Translations under genes and position numbers: made by a program
Notes under the pieces: model-generated
Told to the model about the DNA's origin: nothing
The model's input: the letters and a program-made list of their open reading frames with translations, nothing else
The model's database searches: none
From: CAZXEU01 sp965207385
GTDB lineage: Bacteria > Bacteroidota > Rhodothermia > Rhodothermales > Bin80
DNA length: 64,000 bases
Assembly (NCBI GenBank): GCA_965207385.1
Contig: CBDBLZ010000021.1
Coordinates: 1,414,441-1,478,440, forward strand
Direction of reading: 5' to 3'
In this document: positions 25,260-33,936 of the stretch, one piece after another
Position numbering within the stretch: the first letter of the stretch is position 1
Layout: every line of letters starts with the position of its first letter

Positions 25260-26048
25260 ATGCGCCAGTTGATCGTAGTTCTGTTCTTTATTGTGGCCGG
25301 CTGTGCCGCGGGTGGCCGTATTCAGTATGAGTCCCCAAGGGAAGCTTTCGAAAAGGGGGAGCTCTATTTTGCCGGCCAGAAGTACGATCGTGCAATTCAG
25401 TACTACCGGGGCGTATTTGACTTTGGCCGCACGCATGAATGGGCCAGCGATGCCCAGCTGAAGCTTGCCAGGGCCTATCGATTGAACCGCGAGTTTATTC
25501 TTGCAGCGGACGAATACGCGAACTTTGTGCGGCTGTACCGCGCGGATCCCCGTGTGGCGGACGCGGAGTATGAACGTGCGATGACGTTCTATGAGAGGTC
25601 ACCGAGCTTTGAACTGGACCAGAGCGAGACCGAGCGGGGGATCGAAGTATTCAATGTCTTTCTTCAGCGCTTTCCGGACCACGATTCAGTGGCAGTCGCG
25701 ACCCAGCGGGTAAGGCAGCTGCGTGACAAGCTGGCCACCAAGGCTTTTCACGGCGGGGGATTGTATGAGCGTAGGCAACTGTTCGAGGCAGCGGCTCTGT
25801 CCTATGAGGTGGTATTCGAAAAGTATCCCGATACTCCGATGGCGGATGACGCGCTCCTGGGAGCTATAAGATGCTACATAGAATTCAGTAATCAGAGCGT
25901 TGCCCAGCGACAGCCTGAGCGGCTTCAGAAGGCTCTTGACCACTACCAGCGCCTGCTTCAACTCTTTCCTGACAGTCCATTGTTGAAGGACGCGGAGGTG
26001 CTGTATTCGCGGGCGGTGGCTCTCATGGATGAGGTGGCTGCAACCTAG
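25260..26048 (+). CDS. bamD: Outer membrane protein assembly factor BamD
   Basis: An outer-membrane lipoprotein of the BAM complex that helps insert beta-barrel proteins. The 262 residues start with a lipoprotein signal ending VAGCAAGG (lipid-modified Cys near residue 15). A series of TPR helices follows (FEKGELYFAGQKYDRAIQYY near residue 30, AADEYANFVRLYRADP near residue 83, YQRLLQLFPDSPLL near the end). Length and repeat layout match BamD of this phylum. The ATG at 25260 is preferred because it begins the lipoprotein signal. It follows the LpoA-like gene after 61 bp, and nadD begins just after the stop or overlaps it. Confidence 0.88.
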   Translation: MRQLIVVLFFIVAGCAAGGRIQYESPREAFEKGELYFAGQKYDRAIQYYRGVFDFGRTHEWASDAQLKLARAYRLNREFILAADEYANFVRLYRADPRVADAEYERAMTFYERSPSFELDQSETERGIEVFNVFLQRFPDHDSVAVATQRVRQLRDKLATKAFHGGGLYERRQLFEAAALSYEVVFEKYPDTPMADDALLGAIRCYIEFSNQSVAQRQPERLQKALDHYQRLLQLFPDSPLLKDAEVLYSRAVALMDEVAAT

Positions 26049-26061
26049 GGTCGCTACGACC

Positions 26062-26652
26062 GTGTCTGCCAGTACCCTGCATATCGGCCTGTTTGGCGGC
26101 ACGTTTGACCCCCCTCACCTCGGACATCTGGTAATGGCCAATGCGGCCAGGGAGCAGTTTGGCCTGCAGCAGGTCTTGTGGATGCCTGCCCGCCGCCCCC
26201 CTAACAAGATGGCCACGCAGCTGAGTGATGCCCTGCATCGCGTGGAAATGACCCGCGCGGCCACGGAGGGGAATGCGGCATTCCGGGTGTCCGAAATAGA
26301 GTTGCAGCGCAGCGGTCCATCATTCACCGTGGATACGCTGCTTGCCATCCGCGAAGCCAATCCGGAAGCACGGCTGTTCCTGATAATCGGAGAAGACAAC
26401 TGGAGCCAGTTTCACTTGTGGCACCAGCCGGAAACCATACGTTCCCTGGCCGACCTGGTGGTTTGCCCAAGGAGAGGAAGGAACCGTTCAATCAAGCCCG
26501 ACAGGCAAGTTCTCCATGTGGATGTGCCGCTGATCGACATAACCGCTTCCGACATTCGCCGCAGGGTGCAGGCAGGAAGATCCATCCGGTATCTCGTCGC
26601 GGACAATGTTCGGGCGTATATTGAGCGATGCCGCTTGTACCAGGCGGGCTAG
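26062..26652 (+). CDS. nadD: Nicotinate-nucleotide adenylyltransferase
   Basis: Forms deamido-NAD from nicotinate mononucleotide and ATP in NAD synthesis. The nucleotidyltransferase fold is shown by LFGGTFDPPHLGHL near residue 9 (GxFxPxHxGH), by WMPARRPPNK near residue 44, by FLIIGEDNWSQFHLWH near residue 104, and by ITASDIRRRVQAGRSIRYLV near residue 165 with the ISSTxIR-like motif. The GTG at 26062 gives a 196-residue protein with the usual short N-terminus. The ATG at 26029 would overlap bamD by 20 bp and is possible. A PhoU-like gene follows after 18 bp. Confidence 0.93.
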   Translation: MSASTLHIGLFGGTFDPPHLGHLVMANAAREQFGLQQVLWMPARRPPNKMATQLSDALHRVEMTRAATEGNAAFRVSEIELQRSGPSFTVDTLLAIREANPEARLFLIIGEDNWSQFHLWHQPETIRSLADLVVCPRRGRNRSIKPDRQVLHVDVPLIDITASDIRRRVQAGRSIRYLVADNVRAYIERCRLYQAG

Positions 26653-26670
26653 TATCGGAATTACGGCACC

Positions 26671-27318
26671 ATGGGCCTGTTGGAATTCTTCACCGGCAAT
26701 CAGCCTCCGCTGGTTAAGGGGGCGCTTGGAGACTTCTGCGTAATGCTCGATACGGGCCGCGACATGTTTGCTGCAGCTTCAGCGTGCTTGCTGGACAATG
26801 AGATTCTGGAGGTGGATCTTGCGTCACTCGCTGAACAGATCGACCGCCGTGAGGAAGCTCTCAGACGGGCTGTGCTGGAACACCTGAATGTGGATCCCAA
26901 GAGTGAGCTTGTACTTTGTCTGAAGCTGCTTACCGTTGCCCAGGATGCCCAGCTTGTGGGCCAAATAAGTGCATCCATGGCCGAGACTGCCGAACGCGCC
27001 GGAAGGCCGCGCATGGGACCACATTCGGACAACCTTCGCAGTATCCGGAACCGCCTGTTGCCACTGTTTGACCAGACACGCGACAGTTTTCTCAAGGGCG
27101 ATCCGCAAGCAGCCCAATATATCCATTCCAAACAGGCCGAGGTATCCGTCTCGTTGTCGCATTTTGTGGAGCGCCAGGCATCCGACGAGGCAGATCAGGT
27201 ACTTGCCGTGACGTACGTTATTGCGGCGCAGGCCATGCAGCGTGTATCCGTTCATTTGGCCAACATTGCCGGCACCGTAACCATGCCATTCCATCAGATT
27301 CGGGCCTATTCCCCCTAG
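26671..27318 (+). CDS. PhoU-like domain protein
   Basis: A 215-residue all-helical protein with the PhoU-type arrangement of two three-helix bundles. Conserved acidic positions lie in LVEHLNV-like and EIDRREEALRRAVLEHL segments near residues 55-75, with a repeat near residue 140. PhoU-family proteins regulate phosphate uptake or accompany Pit-type transporters. No phosphate transporter or two-component system is nearby, so a phosphate role is inference. It sits between nadD and a thioredoxin-fold gene, 42 bp before the latter. It lacks any signal peptide or membrane segment. Confidence 0.65.
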   Translation: MGLLEFFTGNQPPLVKGALGDFCVMLDTGRDMFAAASACLLDNEILEVDLASLAEQIDRREEALRRAVLEHLNVDPKSELVLCLKLLTVAQDAQLVGQISASMAETAERAGRPRMGPHSDNLRSIRNRLLPLFDQTRDSFLKGDPQAAQYIHSKQAEVSVSLSHFVERQASDEADQVLAVTYVIAAQAMQRVSVHLANIAGTVTMPFHQIRAYSP

Positions 27319-27360
27319 CTCACCACCACATTCTTTTTCAATCTAGACGCTTGCAATCTC

Positions 27361-27930
27361 ATGGCTCTTACCCATTCCGTAATGATCAAGCTGGGCTCCA
27401 CGGCTCCTGCGTTCGAGTTGCCTGTGTGCAATCCACAGGCCGATGGCGGGCCCGGCACCACGCGGACCCTTAAAGACTGCATGGGTCCCCGGGGACTTGT
27501 AGTGGTTTTCATGTGCAACCATTGTCCCTTTGTCGTCCATATTGAGGACGCGCTGGTACAGCTGGCAGGCGCCTACCTGAAGCGCGGCGTGGGTTTTGTT
27601 GGCATCAGCGCCAATGATGCTGAACAGTATCCGGAGGATTCATTCGAAAACATGGCGCGGCGGGCCCGTGACAAGGCGTATCCTTTCGCCTATGCATATG
27701 ATGAGTCTCAGGAAGTAGCACGGGCCTACGACGCCGTGTGCACTCCCGACATTTTCGTGTACGACACGGATTGCAAGCTAGTCTACCGGGGTAGGTTTGA
27801 TGAGACCCGTCTAGGCCAGGGCGTAGCCACGGGGACCGACCTGGCGCGGGCCCTCGACGAGCTCTTGGCGGACGGTGCAGTCACGACCGGGCAGTTCCCT
27901 TCCATGGGATGTAACATCAAATGGAAGTAA
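27361..27930 (+). CDS. Thioredoxin-fold protein, peroxiredoxin-like (AhpC/TSA-like)
   Basis: A 189-residue cytoplasmic redoxin. The sequence VVVFMCNHCPFVVHIED near residue 46 carries a CxxC motif (Cys-Asn-His-Cys) at the thioredoxin active-site position. GISANDAEQYPEDSFENM near residue 81 and AVCTPDIFVYD near residue 122 with the cis-Pro complete the fold. This is the Prx-like group seen in many marine bacteria, with unknown substrate. It may reduce peroxides or disulphides. Bacillithiol made by the BshB1 pathway is a possible reductant, but that is inference. The NhaC gene follows after 22 bp. Confidence 0.82.
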   Translation: MALTHSVMIKLGSTAPAFELPVCNPQADGGPGTTRTLKDCMGPRGLVVVFMCNHCPFVVHIEDALVQLAGAYLKRGVGFVGISANDAEQYPEDSFENMARRARDKAYPFAYAYDESQEVARAYDAVCTPDIFVYDTDCKLVYRGRFDETRLGQGVATGTDLARALDELLADGAVTTGQFPSMGCNIKWK

Positions 27931-27952
27931 GAGGCGAGCGGCCTGCCGGCGC

Positions 27953-29383
27953 ATGGATTGGATTGTTCTGCTACCGCCCTTTGCGGCTATTGGCCTGGCT
28001 CTCTGGACGCGGCAGGTATACCTGTCTCTCGTTGCGGGTCTGTGGATAGGAACCACCATTCTGAGTGCCGGTGATCCTATTGGAGGTCTCCGGTCCCTAG
28101 CCGATGTGGTAGTGGACGTGTTCCGAGATGCGTCCAATGCACGCATAGTGCTGTTTAGTCTGCTCGTTGGCGGACTCATCTCCCTGGTGCAAGTATCGGG
28201 TGGAGTGCATGCCTTCACGCTCTGGGTACAGAAACGGGGCTGGGGACGCTCCCGGCGAAGTGTGGAGCTGATGGCCTGGGCGGTCGGTATGGTCATTTTC
28301 GTGGAGTCCAGCATAACGTCGCTGACCGTCGGAACACTCAGCCGTCCGTTCTTTGACAAGCTCCGGCTGCCGAGAGAGAAGCTGGCCTACTACTGCGATG
28401 CAACCAGCGCGCCGGTTTGCATGTCGATTCCGCTCAACGGGTGGGGTGCATTTGTTTTGGGCCTGCTGGTTACACAGGGAATTGCAGACGGTGCAGTGCA
28501 GTTGTTGGCTCGCTCGCTCCTATTCAATTTCTTCAGCCTCTTTGCCATCATTTTCGCCCTTGTGCTCGCTCTGACCGGCTGGGGGTTTGGAAGCATGCGT
28601 CGTGCGGAAAGGCGCGCCGCCGAAACAGGGGCGGTAACAAGGCCTGGCTCTACACCCATGATTGCCGAGGATGTCGCATCTGTAGCGCCGCTCAGGCCCG
28701 AGAAGGCCACGCTGGCAGACTTCCTCGGACCGATCGCTGTAATGATTGCCATGATCTTTGTAGGTCTGTATGTCACTGGCGAGGGCAGGCTTGTTGAAGG
28801 CAGCGGTTCAACCGCGGTGCTGTGGGCTGTGGGTGCGGCCATCGGGGTGGCCATGCTGCTGTATGCTTTACCGAGACCGCTCAACGGTGGAAGGCCACTG
28901 CTCTCTCCGGTAGAATCCTCAGACTACATTGTCAAGGGAGCATCGGGTCTGGTTGGCGTGGTGGCCCTCCTCGTCCTGGCATTTGCGCTGGGAGCCGTGT
29001 CCCGCAGCCTGGAAATGGGACCCTATGTGGTAGGTCTGGTAGGCGAGGAATTGCCCGTCTGGTGGCTTCCGGCCACGATTTTTGCCGTCGGCTGCTTTGT
29101 CTCATTTACGCTGGGGTCGTCCTGGACCACGTTTGCCATCCTCATTCCGCTGGCACTTCCGCTGGCAGAAGGCCTGGACATTTCCCAGGCGTTGATGCTC
29201 GGTGCCGTGCTCTCAGGCGGCGTATACGGGGACCACGCCTCGCCGCTATCGGACACCTCTATCATTTCTTCCATGTCCGCGGCCTGTGACCATGTGGACC
29301 ACGTCAATACCCAATTGCCGTATACGCTTACGCTGGCAGGGATCTCTTTCATGGCCTTTCTGGTGACTGGCCTGGTATTGTAA
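27953..29383 (+). CDS. Na+/H+ antiporter, NhaC family
   Basis: A 476-residue integral membrane protein with about 12 hydrophobic segments. The family motif region is seen as SFTLGSSWTTFAILIP near residue 382 and GGVYGDHASPLSDTSIISS near residue 421, with a central repeat of the fold around EKLAYYCDATSAPVCM near residue 140. It is only distantly similar to the NhaC at 722-2191, so they are separate subfamilies. Specificity could be Na+/H+ or an organic-acid-coupled exchange. The ATG at 27953 is chosen because upstream codons overlap the thioredoxin-fold gene. It ends the long plus-strand run that began with leuS. Confidence 0.88.
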   Translation: MDWIVLLPPFAAIGLALWTRQVYLSLVAGLWIGTTILSAGDPIGGLRSLADVVVDVFRDASNARIVLFSLLVGGLISLVQVSGGVHAFTLWVQKRGWGRSRRSVELMAWAVGMVIFVESSITSLTVGTLSRPFFDKLRLPREKLAYYCDATSAPVCMSIPLNGWGAFVLGLLVTQGIADGAVQLLARSLLFNFFSLFAIIFALVLALTGWGFGSMRRAERRAAETGAVTRPGSTPMIAEDVASVAPLRPEKATLADFLGPIAVMIAMIFVGLYVTGEGRLVEGSGSTAVLWAVGAAIGVAMLLYALPRPLNGGRPLLSPVESSDYIVKGASGLVGVVALLVLAFALGAVSRSLEMGPYVVGLVGEELPVWWLPATIFAVGCFVSFTLGSSWTTFAILIPLALPLAEGLDISQALMLGAVLSGGVYGDHASPLSDTSIISSMSAACDHVDHVNTQLPYTLTLAGISFMAFLVTGLVL

Positions 29384-29402
29384 GAGACTGGTGATGGCTA
29401 GA

Positions 29403-29418
29403 GTGGCATGCGTGCCAC
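29403..29418 (+). terminator. Perfect hairpin after the NhaC gene
   Basis: GTGGCA-TGCG-TGCCAC forms a 6-bp stem with a 4-base loop 20 bp after the antiporter stop. A downstream T tract is absent, so it could be a weak terminator or an RNA 3' end structure. The rest of 29384-29601 contains no gene I can recognise. Confidence 0.3.
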
Positions 29419-29601
29419 AGCGTGGATATCGCGGTGGCGGAATTCGATTTGCCCGGATGCATCATCGCGCGGCCCGGGTTGGGCTAGGGCCGGCATTGCG
29501 TGCCTGCCGCCCCCCGATACGCAGGACGGACGATTCATGCCGGTCCCGCTGAAATCCACGTCATTCCCTTGCCTTCGCACGGAGCCGTGCATCCGATCCG
29601 A

Positions 29602-30330
29602 TTAGTCGCCGAGCACCAGATGGACAAAGCGGCGCAAAAGCTTGTTCGTCTCGGGCGTTTCGACCAGCGTCCGACGGAGGTCTTCGTAGGGCACGTCCGC
29701 AATACGAGTGACATACTCCGAGTAGCGTTCGAAGCGCATGTAAATATCGGCCAGGCGCAGTTCGGGATGAAACTGCGTCCCGTACATGGGGGCACGCTTC
29801 ATCTTCAAGGCCTGGTTCCTGGTTCTCTCGGAGAAGGCCAGCCAAACGGCGTCAGGGGGCAATTGCATTACTGTGTCCTGATGTCCGCAGTGAGCCAGAA
29901 ATGGTGAACCTACCGGGCCAAAAACCGGATCACGCATGCCTTCTTCCGACAAGTGGAGCTGCAGCGCTCCGATTTCGGCGTGCACGGGATGGGTTTCAAC
30001 CTTCCCTCCCAGAGCGAGCGCAATGGCCTGGAAACCCCAACACGAGCCAAACGTGGGTTTGCGCGTGACATACATTTCGCGAATCGAGTCCAGCACGCTT
30101 TCAAGCCAAGGTCCGCCCGTTACGGCGGAGTAGTCACCGCTGCCTCCTATAAGCACCATGTCCGCTCTCTTCAGACGCTGTCGATCTGGACGCTCGGCCA
30201 GAAAATTCAAAGCATCGATCTGAGCGCTTGCGCATCCAAGTGCCCTGGCAAAGGACTGGATCTCATGGACGCGCATGGGATCATCCGGATTGCGGGCCTG
30301 AAGCAGCAGGTAGCGAATCTGTCTCGACAT
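29602..30330 (-). CDS. Type 1 glutamine amidotransferase
   Basis: A 242-residue class I amidotransferase-like protein of the stand-alone kind. The nucleophilic Cys97 lies in TFGSCWGFQAIA, and the catalytic His is in TQFHPELR near residue 192, followed by Glu. The triad is therefore complete. No partner synthetase domain or adjacent synthetase is present, so the acceptor is unknown. Relatives include gamma-glutamyl hydrolases of polyamines. The ATG at 30330 is preferred to 30378 because the conserved fold begins at IRYLLLQARNP. It is divergent from prmC. Confidence 0.85.
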   Translation of the reverse strand: MSRQIRYLLLQARNPDDPMRVHEIQSFARALGCASAQIDALNFLAERPDRQRLKRADMVLIGGSGDYSAVTGGPWLESVLDSIREMYVTRKPTFGSCWGFQAIALALGGKVETHPVHAEIGALQLHLSEEGMRDPVFGPVGSPFLAHCGHQDTVMQLPPDAVWLAFSERTRNQALKMKRAPMYGTQFHPELRLADIYMRFERYSEYVTRIADVPYEDLRRTLVETPETNKLLRRFVHLVLGD

Positions 30331-30491
30331 GGAATAGACTGGATTGCGGCTCCCTAATTTACGTGCGCAGCGCATCATTCGGCAGGGTTGCGTACCATAG
30401 TCCGGATGGGCGCAGGACAGATTGGATTCTGATTCGCGGGCTGGGGGAAGCGAGGCGCCTGCGGCCCTCGGTATAAGGCCCTCTGCTTACA

Positions 30492-31403
30492 GTGCATACT
30501 CATCCGACCTGGGGCGAACTGCTGGGTGAATCCGTCAGCGTGCTGGCCTTGGCCCGTGTGGATGACGGCCGCCGGATCGCGCGCTGGATCTGCGCGGACG
30601 TGCTCGGATGTGGCATTGCCGAACTATTGGCCCACCCCGACCGCCAGGCTACACGGGTGCAGGCGGAATTTATAAGAAGCTCCAGCCGCCGCTGCGCCGG
30701 TCGCGAACCGGTACAGTATGTTCTAGGGTATTCGGAATTCCTTGGTCTGCGCATTGGCCTGACGCCTTCTGTACTGATCCCGCGCCCGGAAACGGAACAG
30801 GTAGTGGGGGCCGCTCTTGCGACCATCAAAGGCATTCACAGCCCCCGTGTGCTGGACATTGGAACCGGCAGCGGGTGCATTGCCCTGGCCATAAAGAAGG
30901 CACGGCCGGATGCATGTGTCACGGCCTGCGACGTTAGCGCGGATGCACTGCAAGTGGCACGTCGCAACAGCTCCGACCTTGCCCTCTCCGTCAAGTTTGT
31001 CCAGGCAGATGCCCTTGCCGAAGGATTTCTGGAAAAGGTCGGCGGGGATTTCGAACTGGTGGTCTCCAATCCACCGTATCTTGCCCGCGCCGAAATGGAA
31101 ACCCTGGAGCCGGAAGTTCGCGACCATGAGCCGCATTCAGCCTTGTTTGCTGGTGAAGACTCCCTTGTGTTTTACCGGCAAATCGGAGCTCGCCTGGCTC
31201 CTGTATTGCTCTGCCCGGAGGGCAGCCTCGTGCTGGAGACCCACGCGTATCGAGCGAAGTCAGTGTGCAGCATTCTGCGCCATGCGGGATTCGGCGCCGT
31301 ATACGCACTTCCCGACCTGGCCGGGCTGCCCAGAATAGTGTGTGCCGGCAGGTTCAACGAACGTGGTCCCTCACTGCCACCAAACAACGTCCAGAATGAC
31401 TAG
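30492..31403 (+). CDS. prmC: Peptide chain release factor N5-glutamine methyltransferase
   Basis: Methylates the Gln of the GGQ motif in RF1 and RF2 using S-adenosylmethionine. The 303 residues have an N-terminal helical domain ending in REPVQYVLGYSEFLG near residue 73. The Rossmann methyltransferase fold has PRPETEQVV near residue 98, the SAM loop LDIGTGSGCIALAI near residue 120, and the NPPY motif VVSNPPYLARAEM near residue 194. It starts with GTG at 30492. prfA is not beside it in this window. The 3' end overlaps the next gene by 8 bp. Confidence 0.94.
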   Translation: MHTHPTWGELLGESVSVLALARVDDGRRIARWICADVLGCGIAELLAHPDRQATRVQAEFIRSSSRRCAGREPVQYVLGYSEFLGLRIGLTPSVLIPRPETEQVVGAALATIKGIHSPRVLDIGTGSGCIALAIKKARPDACVTACDVSADALQVARRNSSDLALSVKFVQADALAEGFLEKVGGDFELVVSNPPYLARAEMETLEPEVRDHEPHSALFAGEDSLVFYRQIGARLAPVLLCPEGSLVLETHAYRAKSVCSILRHAGFGAVYALPDLAGLPRIVCAGRFNERGPSLPPNNVQND

Positions 31404-32232
31404 GATTGCGCTTGTGCAGCAGCGTGCCACGGACGACCTGGCGACCAACTTGCGCCGCGGTCTCCGGGCGGTTGAGGAAGCTGCGAGTCGGAATGCTGAT
31501 TTGGTAGTCTTTCCGGAGCTTGCCTTTACACCATTCTACCCGCAGCACCGGGCGGGCCCTGACGTGCTGAAGCTGGCGGAGCCGGTGCCGGGCCCCACAA
31601 CCGATGCATTTAGCGAACTTGCGGCGCGACTTGGCGTCGTCATCGTGCTAAACGTCTACGAAAGAGCCGGAAGAAAGGCGTATGACACGTCGCCGGTCAT
31701 TGACGCCGATGGCAGGCTCCTGGGCATTGCGCGCATGATGCATATTACGGACTATGAGGGCTTCCACGAACAGGGGTACTATGCTCCGGGTGATGTAGGA
31801 GCGCCGGTTTTCAGTACAGCGGTCGGGAATTTGGGAGTGGCCATTTGCTACGACCGGCACTTCCCGGAATACCTTAGGGCCTTGGCCCTGGCCGGTGCCG
31901 AACTCGTGGTTGTACCGCAGGCAGGGATCGTTGGGGAATGGCCTGAGGGGTTGTTTGAAGCCGAATTGCGTGTCGCTGCCTTTCAGAACGGCTATTTCAT
32001 GGCCCTGGCTAACCGCGTTGGCCGGGAAGATGTGCTGGAATTTGCCGGAGAGTCGTTTGTAGCGGATCCCTTTGGCCGCGTCTTGGCCAAGGGCCCGGAA
32101 GCGGAGGAAGCCATTGTATACGCAGATCTGGACCTCGAAATGTGCGCGGCATCACCCGCGCGCAGGTTGTTCATGCGCCACCGCCGACCGCAGCAATACC
32201 GTAGCGGGGCCGTTCGTGCGCCGTCGGACTAG
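31396..32232 (+). CDS. Carbon-nitrogen hydrolase (nitrilase superfamily) lacking the usual catalytic Lys
   Basis: A 278-residue nitrilase-fold protein. The catalytic Glu is in VVFPELAFTP (residue 41) and the nucleophilic Cys in VAICYDRHFPE (residue 151). Where most members carry the catalytic Lys in a RKxH motif, this one reads IARMMHITDY, so Lys is replaced by Met114. The rest (YYAPGD, ALAGAELVVVPQA, MALANRVG) resembles the N-carbamoylputrescine amidase and beta-ureidopropionase group. The substitution may mark a subfamily or an altered mechanism, so I give no substrate. The ATG at 31396 overlaps prmC by 8 bp, implying coupling. Confidence 0.8.
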   Translation: MTRIALVQQRATDDLATNLRRGLRAVEEAASRNADLVVFPELAFTPFYPQHRAGPDVLKLAEPVPGPTTDAFSELAARLGVVIVLNVYERAGRKAYDTSPVIDADGRLLGIARMMHITDYEGFHEQGYYAPGDVGAPVFSTAVGNLGVAICYDRHFPEYLRALALAGAELVVVPQAGIVGEWPEGLFEAELRVAAFQNGYFMALANRVGREDVLEFAGESFVADPFGRVLAKGPEAEEAIVYADLDLEMCAASPARRLFMRHRRPQQYRSGAVRAPSD

Positions 32233-32747
32233 CTGTCCGTCCCCGCAACGTAGTGCTCAAACGTCATTTCCTGGTAGGCTCCGCTTGCAATGTAGCGAAC
32301 GGCCTTCCCGAATGGTTCAAGTGCCCAGTAACCGTCGAGCTTCGTGATGTAGTCTCCGTTGGCTTCCATGAAGACCGTGGTGGGTGTTCCCTGAGCACCC
32401 AGCGCATATCCAAGCTCTTGCGAGGAGAGCACGTAATCCCTGAAGGAATGCTCCGTTTGGCTGTCGTCCAGATTCAGGCGCCCATATTCAAAATTCTCTC
32501 GCACAAAGGATGCCAGGACCTGGTTGCCGTAAACCTCCTCCTGCATTCTTCTGCACCATCCGCACCAGGGGGCGTAGACATCAATCAGAATAGGCTTCTG
32601 GCTCTGGGATGCAGACGCTACCGCTTCGTCAAATGAAGGCCAAACAAAAGCACCGGCGGCAGCGACCTCAGACTGTGCCGGCTCCTGTGCGCAGCCGGCA
32701 GCAGCCGGCAGGACAAGAAGAATCAGAAAGGGTAACAATCGCCTCAT
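32229..32747 (-). CDS. Thioredoxin-like lipoprotein (CGWC)
   Basis: A 172-residue exported protein. A lipoprotein signal (LPFLILLVLPAAAGCAQ) has the acceptor Cys near residue 19. A thioredoxin fold follows, with IDVYAPWCGWCRRMQEEVY near residue 56, holding the redox pair CGWC, and GTPTTVFMEANGD near residue 120 holding the cis-Pro. Such DsbD-gamma-like or thioredoxin lipoproteins reduce or oxidise disulphides in the periplasm. The start ATG at 32747 overlaps the stop of the upstream glycosyltransferase by 4 bp, so the two are translationally coupled. It overlaps the convergent nitrilase-fold gene by 4 bp. The partner reductase is not in the window. Confidence 0.82.
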   Translation of the reverse strand: MRRLLPFLILLVLPAAAGCAQEPAQSEVAAAGAFVWPSFDEAVASASQSQKPILIDVYAPWCGWCRRMQEEVYGNQVLASFVRENFEYGRLNLDDSQTEHSFRDYVLSSQELGYALGAQGTPTTVFMEANGDYITKLDGYWALEPFGKAVRYIASGAYQEMTFEHYVAGTDS

Positions 32748-33874
32748 TTTCCCAGCAGATTCTGGTACGCTGAGCGGAAGCGTGCGGAGGCTTTTTCCCA
32801 ACTGAATTCGGAAAACACCCTTCGCGAATTACCAGCCCACTTCGCGCGTGCACCAGTGTTATCCACCATGTATTGTATAGTTTCGGCCAGCGCAGCCGTG
32901 TCCACCGGGTCTACCGTCATGCCAACTTTAAAGCGGTTGACAAGGCCACCTACTTCCGGAAGGTTGCTGGCCAGTACGGGCAGGCCCGCCATCAGATACT
33001 CGAACAGCTTGTTGGGCAGTGCAAGACGATGATTCAGGCAGGTATCCTTCAGCAGCGTAATGCCTATATCGGCGCTGGCCGTTAGCGATAGCAGCCCTGC
33101 CGGCGGAACGGGATCAATGAATCGTACCCATTCAGCAAGGCCCTTGCGGTCCACCTTGCGCCGCATTTCCTCCTTCAGCGGTCCGCCGCCGAGAAAGATG
33201 AGCATCGCACCTTCAACACTTGGCATGGCATCCACCAGAAGTGAGCATCCGCGGTGCTTCTGGATATTGCCCTGATGCAAAAGAAGGACAGTATTCACGT
33301 CCGCTCCAGTCATGGTGCGCAGGGCATCCGAAGGCGCTGGCTCTGCGTAATCCGGGACATTATGAATTACAATTGGGCGCGCAATGCGATAGAAACGACA
33401 CAGGACATCCGCGATTGCGTCGCCTACCGTAAAGACGGCGTCTGCACGACGTATGTGCCTGTGCTCAACGGCCCGCCAGACGGCGCGGACCCAGGGCCTG
33501 CTGGCCGTGGATGCCACATGCGGGTACAATTCTCGCGCGTCGTATGCAAGAAGCCCGTCGCGCTCGCTCGCGGCACGCCCCATGGCTGGCAGGGTGTACA
33601 GGTCACTTGCATGGTAGACCTTGCTTTGGAAGGCTCTCGCTGCTTCTGAAAACCTGCGATGAACAGCCGCAAAGAACCTGGGACCACTGCCGGCCGGTCG
33701 CTGAATCGCTCTGACGCTTACTCCATCGGGCATGCCGCAGACGCTGTCAGAGCCCAGATGCAGCACGGCTACGCTTGCGCCCAGCGAGACCAGCTCTCGA
33801 AGCTGTTTCTGGGCCCGCGAGTTGCAGCCGACGTCACCCGTCAGCGAGAATACGATTTCTGGACTGCGCATCAA
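32744..33874 (-). CDS. Glycosyltransferase family 4
   Basis: A 376-residue GT-B fold glycosyltransferase. The N-terminal half begins IVFSLTGDVGCNSRAQKQL. The C-terminal half holds the nucleotide-sugar site, seen as LLLHQGNIQKHRGCSLLVDA near residue 195 and PNKLFEYLMAGLPVLASNLP near residue 292 (the EX7E region). It transfers a sugar from an activated donor to an unknown acceptor, such as envelope polysaccharide, glycolipid or a bacillithiol precursor. It is not a clear BshA. The first gene of a two-gene unit, it overlaps the thioredoxin lipoprotein by 4 bp and is divergent from plsC. Confidence 0.85.
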   Translation of the reverse strand: MMRSPEIVFSLTGDVGCNSRAQKQLRELVSLGASVAVLHLGSDSVCGMPDGVSVRAIQRPAGSGPRFFAAVHRRFSEAARAFQSKVYHASDLYTLPAMGRAASERDGLLAYDARELYPHVASTASRPWVRAVWRAVEHRHIRRADAVFTVGDAIADVLCRFYRIARPIVIHNVPDYAEPAPSDALRTMTGADVNTVLLLHQGNIQKHRGCSLLVDAMPSVEGAMLIFLGGGPLKEEMRRKVDRKGLAEWVRFIDPVPPAGLLSLTASADIGITLLKDTCLNHRLALPNKLFEYLMAGLPVLASNLPEVGGLVNRFKVGMTVDPVDTAALAETIQYMVDNTGARAKWAGNSRRVFSEFSWEKASARFRSAYQNLLGK

Positions 33875-33936
33875 TCGCAGGCGTTGTGGTTGCCAGCCAC
33901 GGGAGCTCGTTCAAAGATAAGCGGCGCAGCCGCAGC

